21,722 bases of DNA from an uncultured Lachnospiraceae bacterium (GTDB lineage Bacteria > Bacillota > Clostridia > Lachnospirales > Lachnospiraceae). The notes under the pieces were generated by a model. The model saw nothing but the letters and a program-made list of their open reading frames with translations, was not told where the DNA came from and searched no databases. The stretch is taken from the NCBI GenBank assembly GCA_948441955.1, contig CAOJQZ010000038.1, positions 1 through 21,722 of the forward strand, given 5' to 3'. The translations under genes and the position numbers were made by a program. Position 1 is the first letter of the stretch. Every line of letters begins with the position of its first letter. Of this stretch, positions 14,651-21,722 are shown one piece after another.

Positions 14651-16090
14651 ATGGTTTCTGAGTGCTTTAGTAAATTAGAAATAGATGCTATAGGTGAAAT
14701 ACTAAATATCAGTCTGGGTGCCTCTGCTACAGCAGTGTCCACAATGTTGAATGCCAGAGTAGATATTACAACGCCAATCGTAAACGTCGTATCTAAAGAA
14801 GAATTTGAGATGGACAAAGTAGAACCGGCTGTCGGTGTTGAGATTACCTATGTTGCTGGTCTTGAGGGAGAGAATGTTATGCTTCTTAAGAGGCATGACG
14901 TAAAGGTGATTGTAGAGATGCTCATGGGCATGGAGATGCCTGACGAAGAGTTTGAACTGAATGAGATTAACATCAGCGCAGTCTGTGAGGTTATGAATCA
15001 GATGATGGGGGCATCCTCGACAGCACTCTCAGAATTTTTGGGGAAAATGGTAAATATATCTACTCCTATTTCATTTGAAGTAAAGAATGAACAGGAATTT
15101 ATCGATAAATATTTTACAGATGAATACCCGAAGGTTGTCGTAGGATTTACTCTTAAGATTGCGGATAAACTGGAGAGTGAGTTCTTTAATGTTATGCCTA
15201 TAGAGCTTGCAAAGGGGCTTGTTAGAGGGTTCCTTCCGGATGATCAGATTATTGAGGTTAATAAAAATACTTTGGCGGAGAAAAAACCGGCTGCGTCAGC
15301 GCCAGAGAGTTCCTCCGGCGGAACATTGTCTCAGGAGGAGATAGAAAAGCTTTTGGCAGGCGGTGGAGAGGAGTCTGCGGCAGCGCCCGCACAGACGCCA
15401 CAACCGGCGGCATCAGCGCTAGAGAGTTCCTCCGGCGGAACATTGTCTCAGGAGGAGATAGAAAAGCTTTTGGCAGGCGGTGGAGAGGAGCCTGCGTCAG
15501 CGCTCGCACAAACGCCACAACCGGCTGCGCCAGCGCCTCAGTCCGTTCAGCCTGCAGCAGCGCCCGTGCAGACAGCCCAACCGGCTGCGTCAGCGCCTCA
15601 GCCTGTTCAGCCTGCAGCGCAGATGCAGCCAATGCCGGTAATGAATCCGGATATGTCTATGATGCAGATGCAGATGATGCAGCAGATGATGCAGCAGATG
15701 CAGACAATGCAGCAGGCAATGCAGGATCAGATGAAAGAGAAGAGAAAAGCTCCGGAACCAAAGATGATTCATGTACAGCCGGCTACACAGACAAATCTGA
15801 AACCAGATACAGAAATTGTGCTTGAGGGTGAGCAAGAGGAGAACATGGAGCTTATCTTGGGCGTTCCTCTTGAGATATCTGTTGAAATTGGAAGAACCAG
15901 GAGATGTGTAAAGGATATTCTTGATTTTACAAAGGGATCGTTAGTTGTTCTGGATAAGCTTGCAGGAGAGCAGGTGGATCTTTATGTCAATGGACAATGC
16001 ATCGCAAAGGGTGATGTTGTTGTTGTTGAAGATAATTTTGGTATAAGAATTTCAGAGATTATGAAAGTTAATTTAATTGCATTACAGTAA
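14651..16090 (+). CDS. fliY: flagellar motor switch phosphatase FliY, enlarged linker
   Basis: The 479-residue protein has an N-terminal CheC-type phosphatase domain (about 1-205) with both active-site motifs intact: Asp12-Glu16-Asn19 with Pro42, and Ser109-Glu113-Asn116 with Pro139. A long Pro/Ala/Gln- and Met/Gln-rich linker spans about 210-395. A C-terminal SpoA/FliN domain follows (about 397-479, ILGVPLEISVEIGRT). It should build the switch ring and dephosphorylate CheY-P. Bacillus FliY has about 378 residues and, from memory, carries an LSQDEIDALL-like CheY-binding peptide at its N-terminus. Here that peptide is absent at the N-terminus, but two copies of LSQEEIEKLLAGGG (226-239 and 265-278) lie in the linker. 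AAAGG (14641-14645) precedes ATG 14651. Confidence 0.93.
   Translation: MVSECFSKLEIDAIGEILNISLGASATAVSTMLNARVDITTPIVNVVSKEEFEMDKVEPAVGVEITYVAGLEGENVMLLKRHDVKVIVEMLMGMEMPDEEFELNEINISAVCEVMNQMMGASSTALSEFLGKMVNISTPISFEVKNEQEFIDKYFTDEYPKVVVGFTLKIADKLESEFFNVMPIELAKGLVRGFLPDDQIIEVNKNTLAEKKPAASAPESSSGGTLSQEEIEKLLAGGGEESAAAPAQTPQPAASALESSSGGTLSQEEIEKLLAGGGEEPASALAQTPQPAAPAPQSVQPAAAPVQTAQPAASAPQPVQPAAQMQPMPVMNPDMSMMQMQMMQQMMQQMQTMQQAMQDQMKEKRKAPEPKMIHVQPATQTNLKPDTEIVLEGEQEENMELILGVPLEISVEIGRTRRCVKDILDFTKGSLVVLDKLAGEQVDLYVNGQCIAKGDVVVVEDNFGIRISEIMKVNLIALQ
15287..15520 (+). repeat. 117-bp tandem duplication inside fliY (two units)
   Basis: The two in-frame units are 15287-15403 and 15404-15520, with a partial third start at 15521 (CCGGCTGCG). 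Seventy bases (15304-15373 and 15421-15490) are identical, including third codon positions; the rest differs at only a few bases. Each unit encodes 39 residues with SSGGTLSQEEIEKLLAGGG and a Pro/Ala linker. The near-identity suggests a recent duplication. It is internal to a gene and is not a mobile element. Confidence 0.95.
15623..15733 (+). repeat. ATG/CAG trinucleotide-rich stretch (Met/Gln-rich linker of FliY)
   Basis: Residues 325-361 of FliY contain 15 Met and 12 Gln in 37 positions, encoded by runs of ATG and CAG codons, densest at 15655-15733. All changes by whole codons stay in frame. The stretch is likely flexible or helical and joins the duplicated linker to the SpoA domain. Such low-complexity DNA is prone to length change. 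Confidence 0.75.
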
Positions 16091-16102
16091 GGAAGGAATT
16101 GT

Positions 16103-16447
16103 ATGTTAAGAGTGATCGGCACTTTTATCGCAGTGGCGCTTATTATTTACGGGAGCTATATGGCAAGTAAATATATTGGCAAAGGAATGACCAGGGGCAG
16201 CGGTTCCCTGTATATGCGGCTGATTGATCAGATCACGCTGGGACAGGACAGGCATATTGCTATTGTACAGATTAGCGGTAGATATCTGCTTCTTGGCGTC
16301 ACTGCAGGGCAGATAAATGTTTTGTCTGAGATTCAGGATGAGGAGTTGTTTCCCTTAAGGCCGGAAAATGGCGGAGAAGGAACAAGTCCGTCGGATTTTA
16401 AATCCATCCTGGAGAAGCTGGGTGACTTTGGGAAAAAGAGGAGGTAA
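16103..16447 (+). CDS. fliO: flagellar biosynthetic protein FliO (FliZ in Bacillus)
   Basis: The 114-residue protein has one N-terminal membrane segment (about 4-22) followed by a small cytoplasmic domain containing LIDQITLGQDRHIAIVQISG and YLLLGVTAGQI, the FliO/FliZ pattern. It ends in a basic tail. FliO helps assemble the FliP ring of the export gate. GGAAGG (16091-16096) lies 6 bases before ATG 16103. fliP follows after 6 bases. Its length is in the usual range for the core domain, although some FliO proteins are longer. The assignment is supported by sequence and by the fliY-fliO-fliP order. Confidence 0.9.
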   Translation: MLRVIGTFIAVALIIYGSYMASKYIGKGMTRGSGSLYMRLIDQITLGQDRHIAIVQISGRYLLLGVTAGQINVLSEIQDEELFPLRPENGGEGTSPSDFKSILEKLGDFGKKRR

Positions 16448-16453
16448 AGACTA

Positions 16454-17110
16454 ATGTATGACTCACTGATAAATGTTAACGGCAGCCAGGTTCCTACATT
16501 AGATATACTGTTACTTCTGACAATTGTAGCACTTCTGCCTTCACTTCTGATTATGATGACCTCGTTCACGAGGACAATGATTACTCTTTCTTTCCTTAGG
16601 ACTGCAATGGGAGTTCAGCAAACACCTCCGAATATGGTGCTTGTAGGAATTTCTATCTTTCTTACACTTTTTATTATGGATCCGGTGATCAAGGAGATCA
16701 ACACAGAGGCATATACGCCGTATAAGAATTCAGAGATCACACAAGAGGAGGCGCTTGACAGAGCGCAGATACCTCTTAAGAGATTTATGCTCAGAAATAC
16801 TGAGAAGAGTGCGCTTAACATGTTTGTAGAAATATCGAATGCGGAAGCAGTAGAACAAGAGGAGGATCTTCCTATGACAGTGGTGATACCTTCTTTTATG
16901 ACCAGTGAACTTAAAAAGGCATTTTCAGCTGGGTTTTTACTGTATCTTCCATTCTTGTTAATAGATGTTGTCGTATCAAGTACACTTATGTCTATGGGTA
17001 TGATGATGCTTCCTCCGGCAATGATTTCAATGCCGTTCAAGCTACTTTTGTTTATAACTGTAGACGGATGGGAATTGCTGTTTTCATCAATTGCAAATAG
17101 TTTTCACTGA
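16454..17110 (+). CDS. fliP: flagellar type III export gate protein FliP
   Basis: The 218-residue membrane protein has the FliP signatures: MMTSFTRTMITLSFLRTAMG (about 35-54), a TPPN turn, the polar middle segment (about 78-150) and the C-terminal MMMLPPAMISMPFKLLLF (about 182-199). Five copies of FliP form the core of the export gate with FliQ and FliR. Its length is close to that of Bacillus FliP, and a long cleavable signal peptide is not obvious. GAGG at the end of fliO lies about 10 bases before ATG 16454. The tight fliO-fliP-fliQ-fliR spacing suggests fixed stoichiometry. Confidence 0.97.
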   Translation: MYDSLINVNGSQVPTLDILLLLTIVALLPSLLIMMTSFTRTMITLSFLRTAMGVQQTPPNMVLVGISIFLTLFIMDPVIKEINTEAYTPYKNSEITQEEALDRAQIPLKRFMLRNTEKSALNMFVEISNAEAVEQEEDLPMTVVIPSFMTSELKKAFSAGFLLYLPFLLIDVVVSSTLMSMGMMMLPPAMISMPFKLLLFITVDGWELLFSSIANSFH

Positions 17111-17129
17111 GAGTGAGGGAGGCATATAG

Positions 17130-17384
17130 ATGACGAATGCTGAAGTTGGAGAGTTAATGTATGATGTTTTTGTCATAATTGTTGAGCTTGCGGGTCCGCT
17201 CCTTGTTATCAGTATGCTTGTAGGTGTGATTATTTCAATCATACAGGCAGCAACACAGATTCATGAACAGACTATAACATTTGTGCCAAAGCTTCTGGTA
17301 ATAGGAATTATATTGGTATTCACCGGTGAGACGATGCTTCGTACTCTTCAGGATTTTACAGTCAGAATATTTAGTATGATGTAG
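17130..17384 (+). CDS. fliQ: flagellar export gate protein FliQ
   Basis: The 84-residue protein has two membrane helices (about 17-40 and 50-70) with the FliQ pattern ISIIQAATQIHEQTITFVPK between them. Four copies join FliP and FliR in the gate. Its length is near the family norm of about 89. GAGGGAGG (17115-17122) lies 7 bases before ATG 17130. It is separated from fliP by 19 bases and from fliR by 24. Confidence 0.96.
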   Translation: MTNAEVGELMYDVFVIIVELAGPLLVISMLVGVIISIIQAATQIHEQTITFVPKLLVIGIILVFTGETMLRTLQDFTVRIFSMM

Positions 17385-17408
17385 CGGGATAACGCGGGGA
17401 GTGATGAC

Positions 17409-18176
17409 ATGACATTTGACAGTGTCGCGCAGCTTACCTTATTTTCTCTTATTATGATGAGAATGTCGGGGTTTATATTATTAAATCCGATTCTGGGCAG
17501 AAGAAATATACCGATGCTTTCGAAGGGCGGGTTAATTCTTGCACTTACAATGTTGGTTTATTCATTTTCCGCACAGAACATACCGGAACCTGTAAGTACA
17601 ATAGAGTTTGGGCTTCTTTTGGCAAAGGAATTTTTTGTCGGATTTTTAATCGGATATGTCATGGAATTGTTTTTTTTCGCAATTACCTTTGGAGGCTTTA
17701 TTATTGACTTTCAGCTTGGATTGTCGATGGCCACAGTATATGATCCGCAGAGTAATTCACAGGTTGCCGTAACAGGAACTTTGCTCCAGACTTGGTTTGT
17801 ACTGTTATTTTTTGCAGTAGACGGTCATCTGGCTCTGATGAAAATATTAGTTTCTTCAGCAGAGATTGTTCCTTATGGAGGTATTTTGATTTCTGCGGGC
17901 TTAGGGACACGAGTGTTGGAAATCTTTCTCACATGTGTTGAACTGGGCATACGGCTTGCGCTTCCGATTCTTGCAGCAGAGTTTCTTGTACAGGTGGGAA
18001 TCGGAATTATGAACAAGGTGGTTCCGCAGATTAGTATATTTGTAATTAATATTCAATTGAAGATAATCGTCGGTCTTGGTCTGCTTATTATCATGTTTTC
18101 CTCATTCGGGGAGCATTTAAACAGGATATTGACAGAGATGATAAAAACAGTTCAGGGTGTTATGACGTTTTTATAG
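17409..18176 (+). CDS. fliR: flagellar export gate protein FliR
   Basis: The 255-residue very hydrophobic protein has about six membrane segments. FliR features are RMSGFILLNPILGRRNIP near the N-terminus, the GFIIDFQLGLSMATVYDPQS loop (about 97-116) and the region near LVQVGIGIMNKVVPQISIF. A single copy completes the FliP5-FliQ4-FliR1 gate. GGGGAG (17396-17401) lies 7 bases before ATG 17409; an ATG five bases upstream is out of frame. It is followed by flhB after 17 bases. Confidence 0.96.
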   Translation: MTFDSVAQLTLFSLIMMRMSGFILLNPILGRRNIPMLSKGGLILALTMLVYSFSAQNIPEPVSTIEFGLLLAKEFFVGFLIGYVMELFFFAITFGGFIIDFQLGLSMATVYDPQSNSQVAVTGTLLQTWFVLLFFAVDGHLALMKILVSSAEIVPYGGILISAGLGTRVLEIFLTCVELGIRLALPILAAEFLVQVGIGIMNKVVPQISIFVINIQLKIIVGLGLLIIMFSSFGEHLNRILTEMIKTVQGVMTFL

Positions 18177-18193
18177 ATTGGGAGTGAATAGAT

Positions 18194-19261
18194 TTGCCAG
18201 CAGGTTCAGGCGAGAAAACCGAAAAACCTACCGCCAAAAAGCGTAGTGATCAACGTAAGGAAGGTAATGTTGCCTCGAGTAAGGATGTTATAGTAGTCGC
18301 TTCGCTTTTTGTATGTTTTTATTGCTTACAGGCTCTTTTTCCGGGAATATATAAATCCATAAGGGAGATGATGATTTTTTTGATTTCTCTGGTAGGAGAG
18401 ATAGACGTTCTGTCTCTTGGAACAGTGCAGCAGCTGGGAATGAAGTCAATGGAGCTTTTGGCAGAGTGTATTTTCCCTATTGGTATTATCAGTATGGCGG
18501 TTGGAATTGTTGCAACTGGAGTACAGACACGATTTTTGTTTACAATGAAACCGGTCGGTTTTAAGGCTAAGAACTTAAGTCCGCTTAATGGAATTAAAAA
18601 AATGTTTTCTGCCAAGAATCTTGTAGAGCTGCTTAAAGCAGCGCTCAAGATGATTATTCTGGCAGTAGTGCTTTATCAAATTCTTAAAAGTGAGATTGTT
18701 ATTATTGCGCAGATGATGGATTTGAGTCCGGCCGCAGGATTTACCTATGTGTTAAATGAAATCATGGGAATGGTTCTGAAGATTGGCCTGGTGTTTGCCG
18801 TAATTGCAGGATTCGATTATTTTTATCAGAAGTGGTCATATGAGAAGAAGATCATGATGACCAAGGAAGAAGTAAAAGAGGAATATAAGCAGACAGAAGG
18901 AAATCCTCAGATTAAAGGAAAAATCCGAAGTCTGCAGCAGAGTATGGCAAGAAGCAGAATGATGCAGGCAGTGCCGGACGCTGATGTAATTATCCGAAAC
19001 CCTACACATTTTGCCGTTGCGCTTAAATATGAAATTAATCATGATAATGCTCCAATCCTGATTGCAAAAGGGCAGGATTTGGTTGCTCTCAAAATTGTGG
19101 AAATTGGGGAGCAGAATCATGTTACAGTAATAGAGAATAAACCGCTTGCGAGGGGAATATATGCCTCTACACCGCTGAACAGTGAAATACCGGCGGAGTA
19201 TTATGGAGTAGTGGCAGAAATTCTCGTCAAGGTATTCCGTATGAATAAAAAGTTGGTGTAG
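18194..19261 (+). CDS. flhB: flagellar export switch protein FlhB
   Basis: The 355-residue protein has a charged N-terminus (EKTEKPTAKKRSDQRKEG), four membrane segments between about 30 and 215, and a cytoplasmic domain. The autocleavage motif NPTH is at residues 269-272. Cleavage between Asn and Pro lets FlhB change from rod/hook to filament substrates when signalled by FliK, which is encoded in the same operon. The start is TTG 18194, with GGGAGTGA (18180-18187) upstream; no ATG fits. A weak start codon may keep the level low. It lies 17 bases after fliR and 3 before flhA. Confidence 0.97.
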   Translation: MPAGSGEKTEKPTAKKRSDQRKEGNVASSKDVIVVASLFVCFYCLQALFPGIYKSIREMMIFLISLVGEIDVLSLGTVQQLGMKSMELLAECIFPIGIISMAVGIVATGVQTRFLFTMKPVGFKAKNLSPLNGIKKMFSAKNLVELLKAALKMIILAVVLYQILKSEIVIIAQMMDLSPAAGFTYVLNEIMGMVLKIGLVFAVIAGFDYFYQKWSYEKKIMMTKEEVKEEYKQTEGNPQIKGKIRSLQQSMARSRMMQAVPDADVIIRNPTHFAVALKYEINHDNAPILIAKGQDLVALKIVEIGEQNHVTVIENKPLARGIYASTPLNSEIPAEYYGVVAEILVKVFRMNKKLV

Positions 19262-19264
19262 AGT

Positions 19265-21343
19265 ATGAAAAGAATATTGAATAATGCGGTATCTTTAATT
19301 GTACTTATGATTGTACTGCTTCTTATTATACCGCTGAATACGTTCTTTCTGGACGTTATGATTATTTTGAATATTGCTATATCGATGATTATACTTTTAA
19401 TCAGTATGAACATTAAAGAAGCGCTGGAATTTTCAATTTTTCCGTCAATGCTTCTTATTACGACGCTGTTTCGTATCGGAATTAATATTTCTTCTACAAG
19501 AAGTATTCTTGGTAATTCAGGTACGGCAGGAGCGGTTATCCGATCTATGGGTGACTTTGTGCTTCAGGGAAATGTTGTTGTCGGTGTTATTATTTTCCTG
19601 ATTATTGTATTAGTTCAGTTTCTTGTTATCACAAAGGGCGCGGAACGTGTGTCAGAGGTAGCCGCAAGATTTACATTGGACGCTATGCCGGGTAAACAGA
19701 TGGCGATTGACGCTGATTTGGGAAGCGGGCTGATTACCGAGACAGAGGCTAAGGAAAGACGTCACAAAATACAAAAGGAAGCAGATTTCTATGGTTCCAT
19801 GGACGGTGCTACCAAGATTGTAAAAGGCGATGCAGTCATGTCGCTGATTATTACCGCAGTCAATTTTATCGGAGGCTGTATCATTGGTATGGTACAGGGC
19901 GGAATGTCATTTACAGAAGTACTGTCAGTGTACTCCATCGCAACCGTTGGCGATGGACTGGTGTCTCAGATTCCGTCGCTTCTTATCTCTACAGCCACAG
20001 GTATGATCGTAACGCGTGCAGTTGCAGAGGACAGCCTGAATATAGATGTAACAAAGCAGTTTATGGCACAGCCGAGAGCAATTATGATGGCCGGCGGTGT
20101 TCTTGCAATTCTTATAGCGGTTCCGGGAATGCCAAAGCTGCAGATGGGGGTTATAGCCCTGGCATTGATGCTTGGCGGATGGCAGCTTATGCGGCGTATG
20201 GAGGAGATGGGAGTGCCTTCTGCGCAGACAGCAGCCGGAGGAGCTGGTGTAGGTCCCCTTGAAGGAGAGCAGATGGAGGTCACGGAGGAAGATAACTTTA
20301 AGGATATCAACAGTGTCTATTCATTGATCACTGTCGAACCTATTGAGATGGAATTTGGCTATAGCCTGATTCCGCTTGTGGATGAGGCAAGCGGAGGGAA
20401 GATGATTGACCGTATTGTTATATTCAGAAGGCAGTATGCACAGGAGATGGGCCTTGTTATTCCCTCCATAAGACTTCGGGACAGCTCAAGTCTTAATACG
20501 AACCAATATGTAATAAAGATTAAAGGCGAAGAGGTTGCCAAGGGCGAGATTCTGGTTGACTACTATCTGGCTCTTGAACCGCCGAATCCGGAAAAGGAAC
20601 TTGACGGTATAGATACGATTGAACCGGCATATGGTATTCCCAGTAAGTGGATTACTGTGGATAAAAAGGAAATGGCTGAAATCTATGGATACACAGTTAT
20701 TGATCCCTTATCTGTCATGCTGACTCACTTATCTGAGACAGTCAAGAAGCATGCACATGAGCTGCTTAACAGGCAGGAGGTTGTGCGTCTGGTTGATAAT
20801 ATGAAGAAGCAGTCTCCGGAGCTTGTGGAGGAATTAATTCCAACCCTTATATCCTACGGAAATTTCCAGAAGATTTTGACGAATCTGTTGAGGGAGGGAA
20901 TTCCGATCAAGGATATGGAGACCATTATGGAAACGATTGTAGACTCGTCCATGACAGTCAAAGATTTGGAAACGATTACGGAAAATATACGTGTTGCATT
21001 GAAGCGTACGATTACGCGGAAGTTCTGCGAGGGCGGCAGCATGAAGGTGGTGACACTGGATGCAGAGCTGGAAAAAAATATTATTACAAGCCTTACGAAC
21101 GGGGAGCATGGCATGTATCTTGCTCTTAGCCCGGATGTTATGCAGAGTGTGATTACACAGCTGTCCGATGAGGTGAAGAAGTTCCATGACTTTGGCCAGC
21201 CGCCGCTTGTGCTGACCAGTCAGGTTGTAAGAGTACATTTCTATCATTTGATAGAGCAGTTCTTCCCGGACGTGTATGTACTTTCATTTAATGAGATTAA
21301 TAATAATATCCAGATACAGGCAATAGGTAATATCACCTTGTAG
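19265..21343 (+). CDS. flhA: flagellar export gate protein FlhA
   Basis: The 692-residue protein has an N-terminal membrane half with about eight segments (to about 313) and the FHIPEP-family loop (RFTLDAMPGKQMAIDADLGS, 135-154). The soluble C-terminal domain (about 330-692) forms a nonameric ring below the gate and binds chaperone-substrate complexes. Its length is typical (about 680-700). It starts 3 bases after the flhB stop with only a weak ribosome binding site, so translation is probably coupled to flhB. In Bacillus flhF and flhG follow; here the next gene is the sigma factor. Confidence 0.98.
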   Translation: MKRILNNAVSLIVLMIVLLLIIPLNTFFLDVMIILNIAISMIILLISMNIKEALEFSIFPSMLLITTLFRIGINISSTRSILGNSGTAGAVIRSMGDFVLQGNVVVGVIIFLIIVLVQFLVITKGAERVSEVAARFTLDAMPGKQMAIDADLGSGLITETEAKERRHKIQKEADFYGSMDGATKIVKGDAVMSLIITAVNFIGGCIIGMVQGGMSFTEVLSVYSIATVGDGLVSQIPSLLISTATGMIVTRAVAEDSLNIDVTKQFMAQPRAIMMAGGVLAILIAVPGMPKLQMGVIALALMLGGWQLMRRMEEMGVPSAQTAAGGAGVGPLEGEQMEVTEEDNFKDINSVYSLITVEPIEMEFGYSLIPLVDEASGGKMIDRIVIFRRQYAQEMGLVIPSIRLRDSSSLNTNQYVIKIKGEEVAKGEILVDYYLALEPPNPEKELDGIDTIEPAYGIPSKWITVDKKEMAEIYGYTVIDPLSVMLTHLSETVKKHAHELLNRQEVVRLVDNMKKQSPELVEELIPTLISYGNFQKILTNLLREGIPIKDMETIMETIVDSSMTVKDLETITENIRVALKRTITRKFCEGGSMKVVTLDAELEKNIITSLTNGEHGMYLALSPDVMQSVITQLSDEVKKFHDFGQPPLVLTSQVVRVHFYHLIEQFFPDVYVLSFNEINNNIQIQAIGNITL

Positions 21344-21370
21344 GTAGACAGATTTAATGGAGCAGCTGAT

Positions 21371-21722
21371 ATGAGTACACAGGAACTATACAAAGAGAAG
21401 TCAAATGAAGAGCTTTTAAAATTGTATAAAGAAAGCGGCAGTCTAGAAATTAAACAGGAGATTGTCATGCGGTATATCTATCTTGTCAAAAGTATTGCGC
21501 TGCAGATGAGAGATATTTATATGAGTTTTGTGCAGGTAGATGATATTATTAATGAAGGTGTAATTGCAATTATGTCTGCCATTGACAAATTTGATATGGA
21601 AAAAAATGTCAAATTTGAGACTTATATTTCAAAAAGAATTAAAGGAATGATTATTGATCTGGCCAGGAAGCAGGATTGGGTGCCAAGAAGTACAAGAAAG
21701 AGTACAAGAAATATTGAAGATG
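21371..21722 (+). CDS. fliA: flagellar sigma factor FliA/SigD (5' part, cut by window end)
   Basis: An open frame from ATG 21371 runs off the window end after 117 codons. GGAG (21359-21362) lies 8 bases upstream. The translation has sigma-70 region 1.2/2 features of the FliA/SigD/WhiG group: RYIYLVKSIALQM, VQVDDIINEGVIAIMSAIDK and FDMEKNVKFETYISKRIKGM, then DLARKQDWVPRS. It would direct transcription of late genes such as flagellin, and in Bacillus sigD likewise ends the fla/che operon. Regions 3 and 4 are not visible. The start is 27 bases after flhA. The group assignment rests on region 2 and context. Confidence 0.92.
   Translation, partial: MSTQELYKEKSNEELLKLYKESGSLEIKQEIVMRYIYLVKSIALQMRDIYMSFVQVDDIINEGVIAIMSAIDKFDMEKNVKFETYISKRIKGMIIDLARKQDWVPRSTRKSTRNIED

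Noticed and set aside
15287..15520. Tandem repeat considered as CRISPR or mobile element
   Set aside because: The repeat is in frame within fliY, has no spacers, no terminal repeats and no transposase; it is a coding duplication.
15258..15632. Open frame on the - strand opposite the fliY linker with a repeated peptide
   Set aside because: The repetition is only the complement of the fliY tandem repeat; no start signal or family supports a gene.

Overview
This window is a nearly uninterrupted flagellar/chemotaxis operon of a motile, low-GC Firmicute. The gene content and order, the strong AGGAGG-type ribosome binding sites, a FliY-type switch protein and the FliK/FlgD/Flg_new/FlgE/FlbD/MotAB cluster all point to Clostridia, most likely a Lachnospiraceae-like gut commensal. 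The lineage is an inference from style and gene order; no species can be named from sequence alone. All protein genes are on the + strand.

Layout. A tRNA-Asn(GUU) gene with its own terminator (30-140) is followed by a promoter region carrying a 13-bp inverted repeat that includes the -10 box. Then comes a lytic transglycosylase gene (314-1084) without a visible signal peptide. After a 183-base AT-rich gap the main series starts: flgB, fliE, fliF, fliG, fliH, fliI, fliJ (rod, MS ring, rotor, export ATPase), then fliK, flgD, a Flg_new-family gene, flgE (hook assembly and length control), flbD/swrD, motA, motB (stator), fliM, cheY, flgC, fliY (switch and signal response, with a displaced rod gene), fliO, fliP, fliQ, fliR, flhB, flhA (export gate). 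Finally there is the 5' part of a FliA/SigD-type sigma factor gene, cut by the window end.

How it works together. The operon encodes basal body, hook, export gate, stator and the CheY-responsive switch in one block, ending with the sigma factor that would turn on late genes (flagellin, chemoreceptors). Flagellin, cap, hook-associated proteins, the distal rod genes, flhF/flhG and the rest of the che genes are not in the window. No gene shows a frameshift or disruption. Most junctions are short or overlapping, which suggests translational coupling.

The most unusual points are as follows. FliY has its CheY-docking-like motif (LSQEEIEKLL) not at the N-terminus but in the interdomain linker, present twice through a recent 117-bp tandem duplication. 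flgC has been moved from its usual flgB-flgC-fliE position to between cheY and fliY. fliL is missing between motB and fliM. flgE is bracketed by two strong RNA hairpins. The first gene is a probable flagellum-associated transglycosylase with no Sec signal. I found no mobile element, CRISPR array or wholly novel system.
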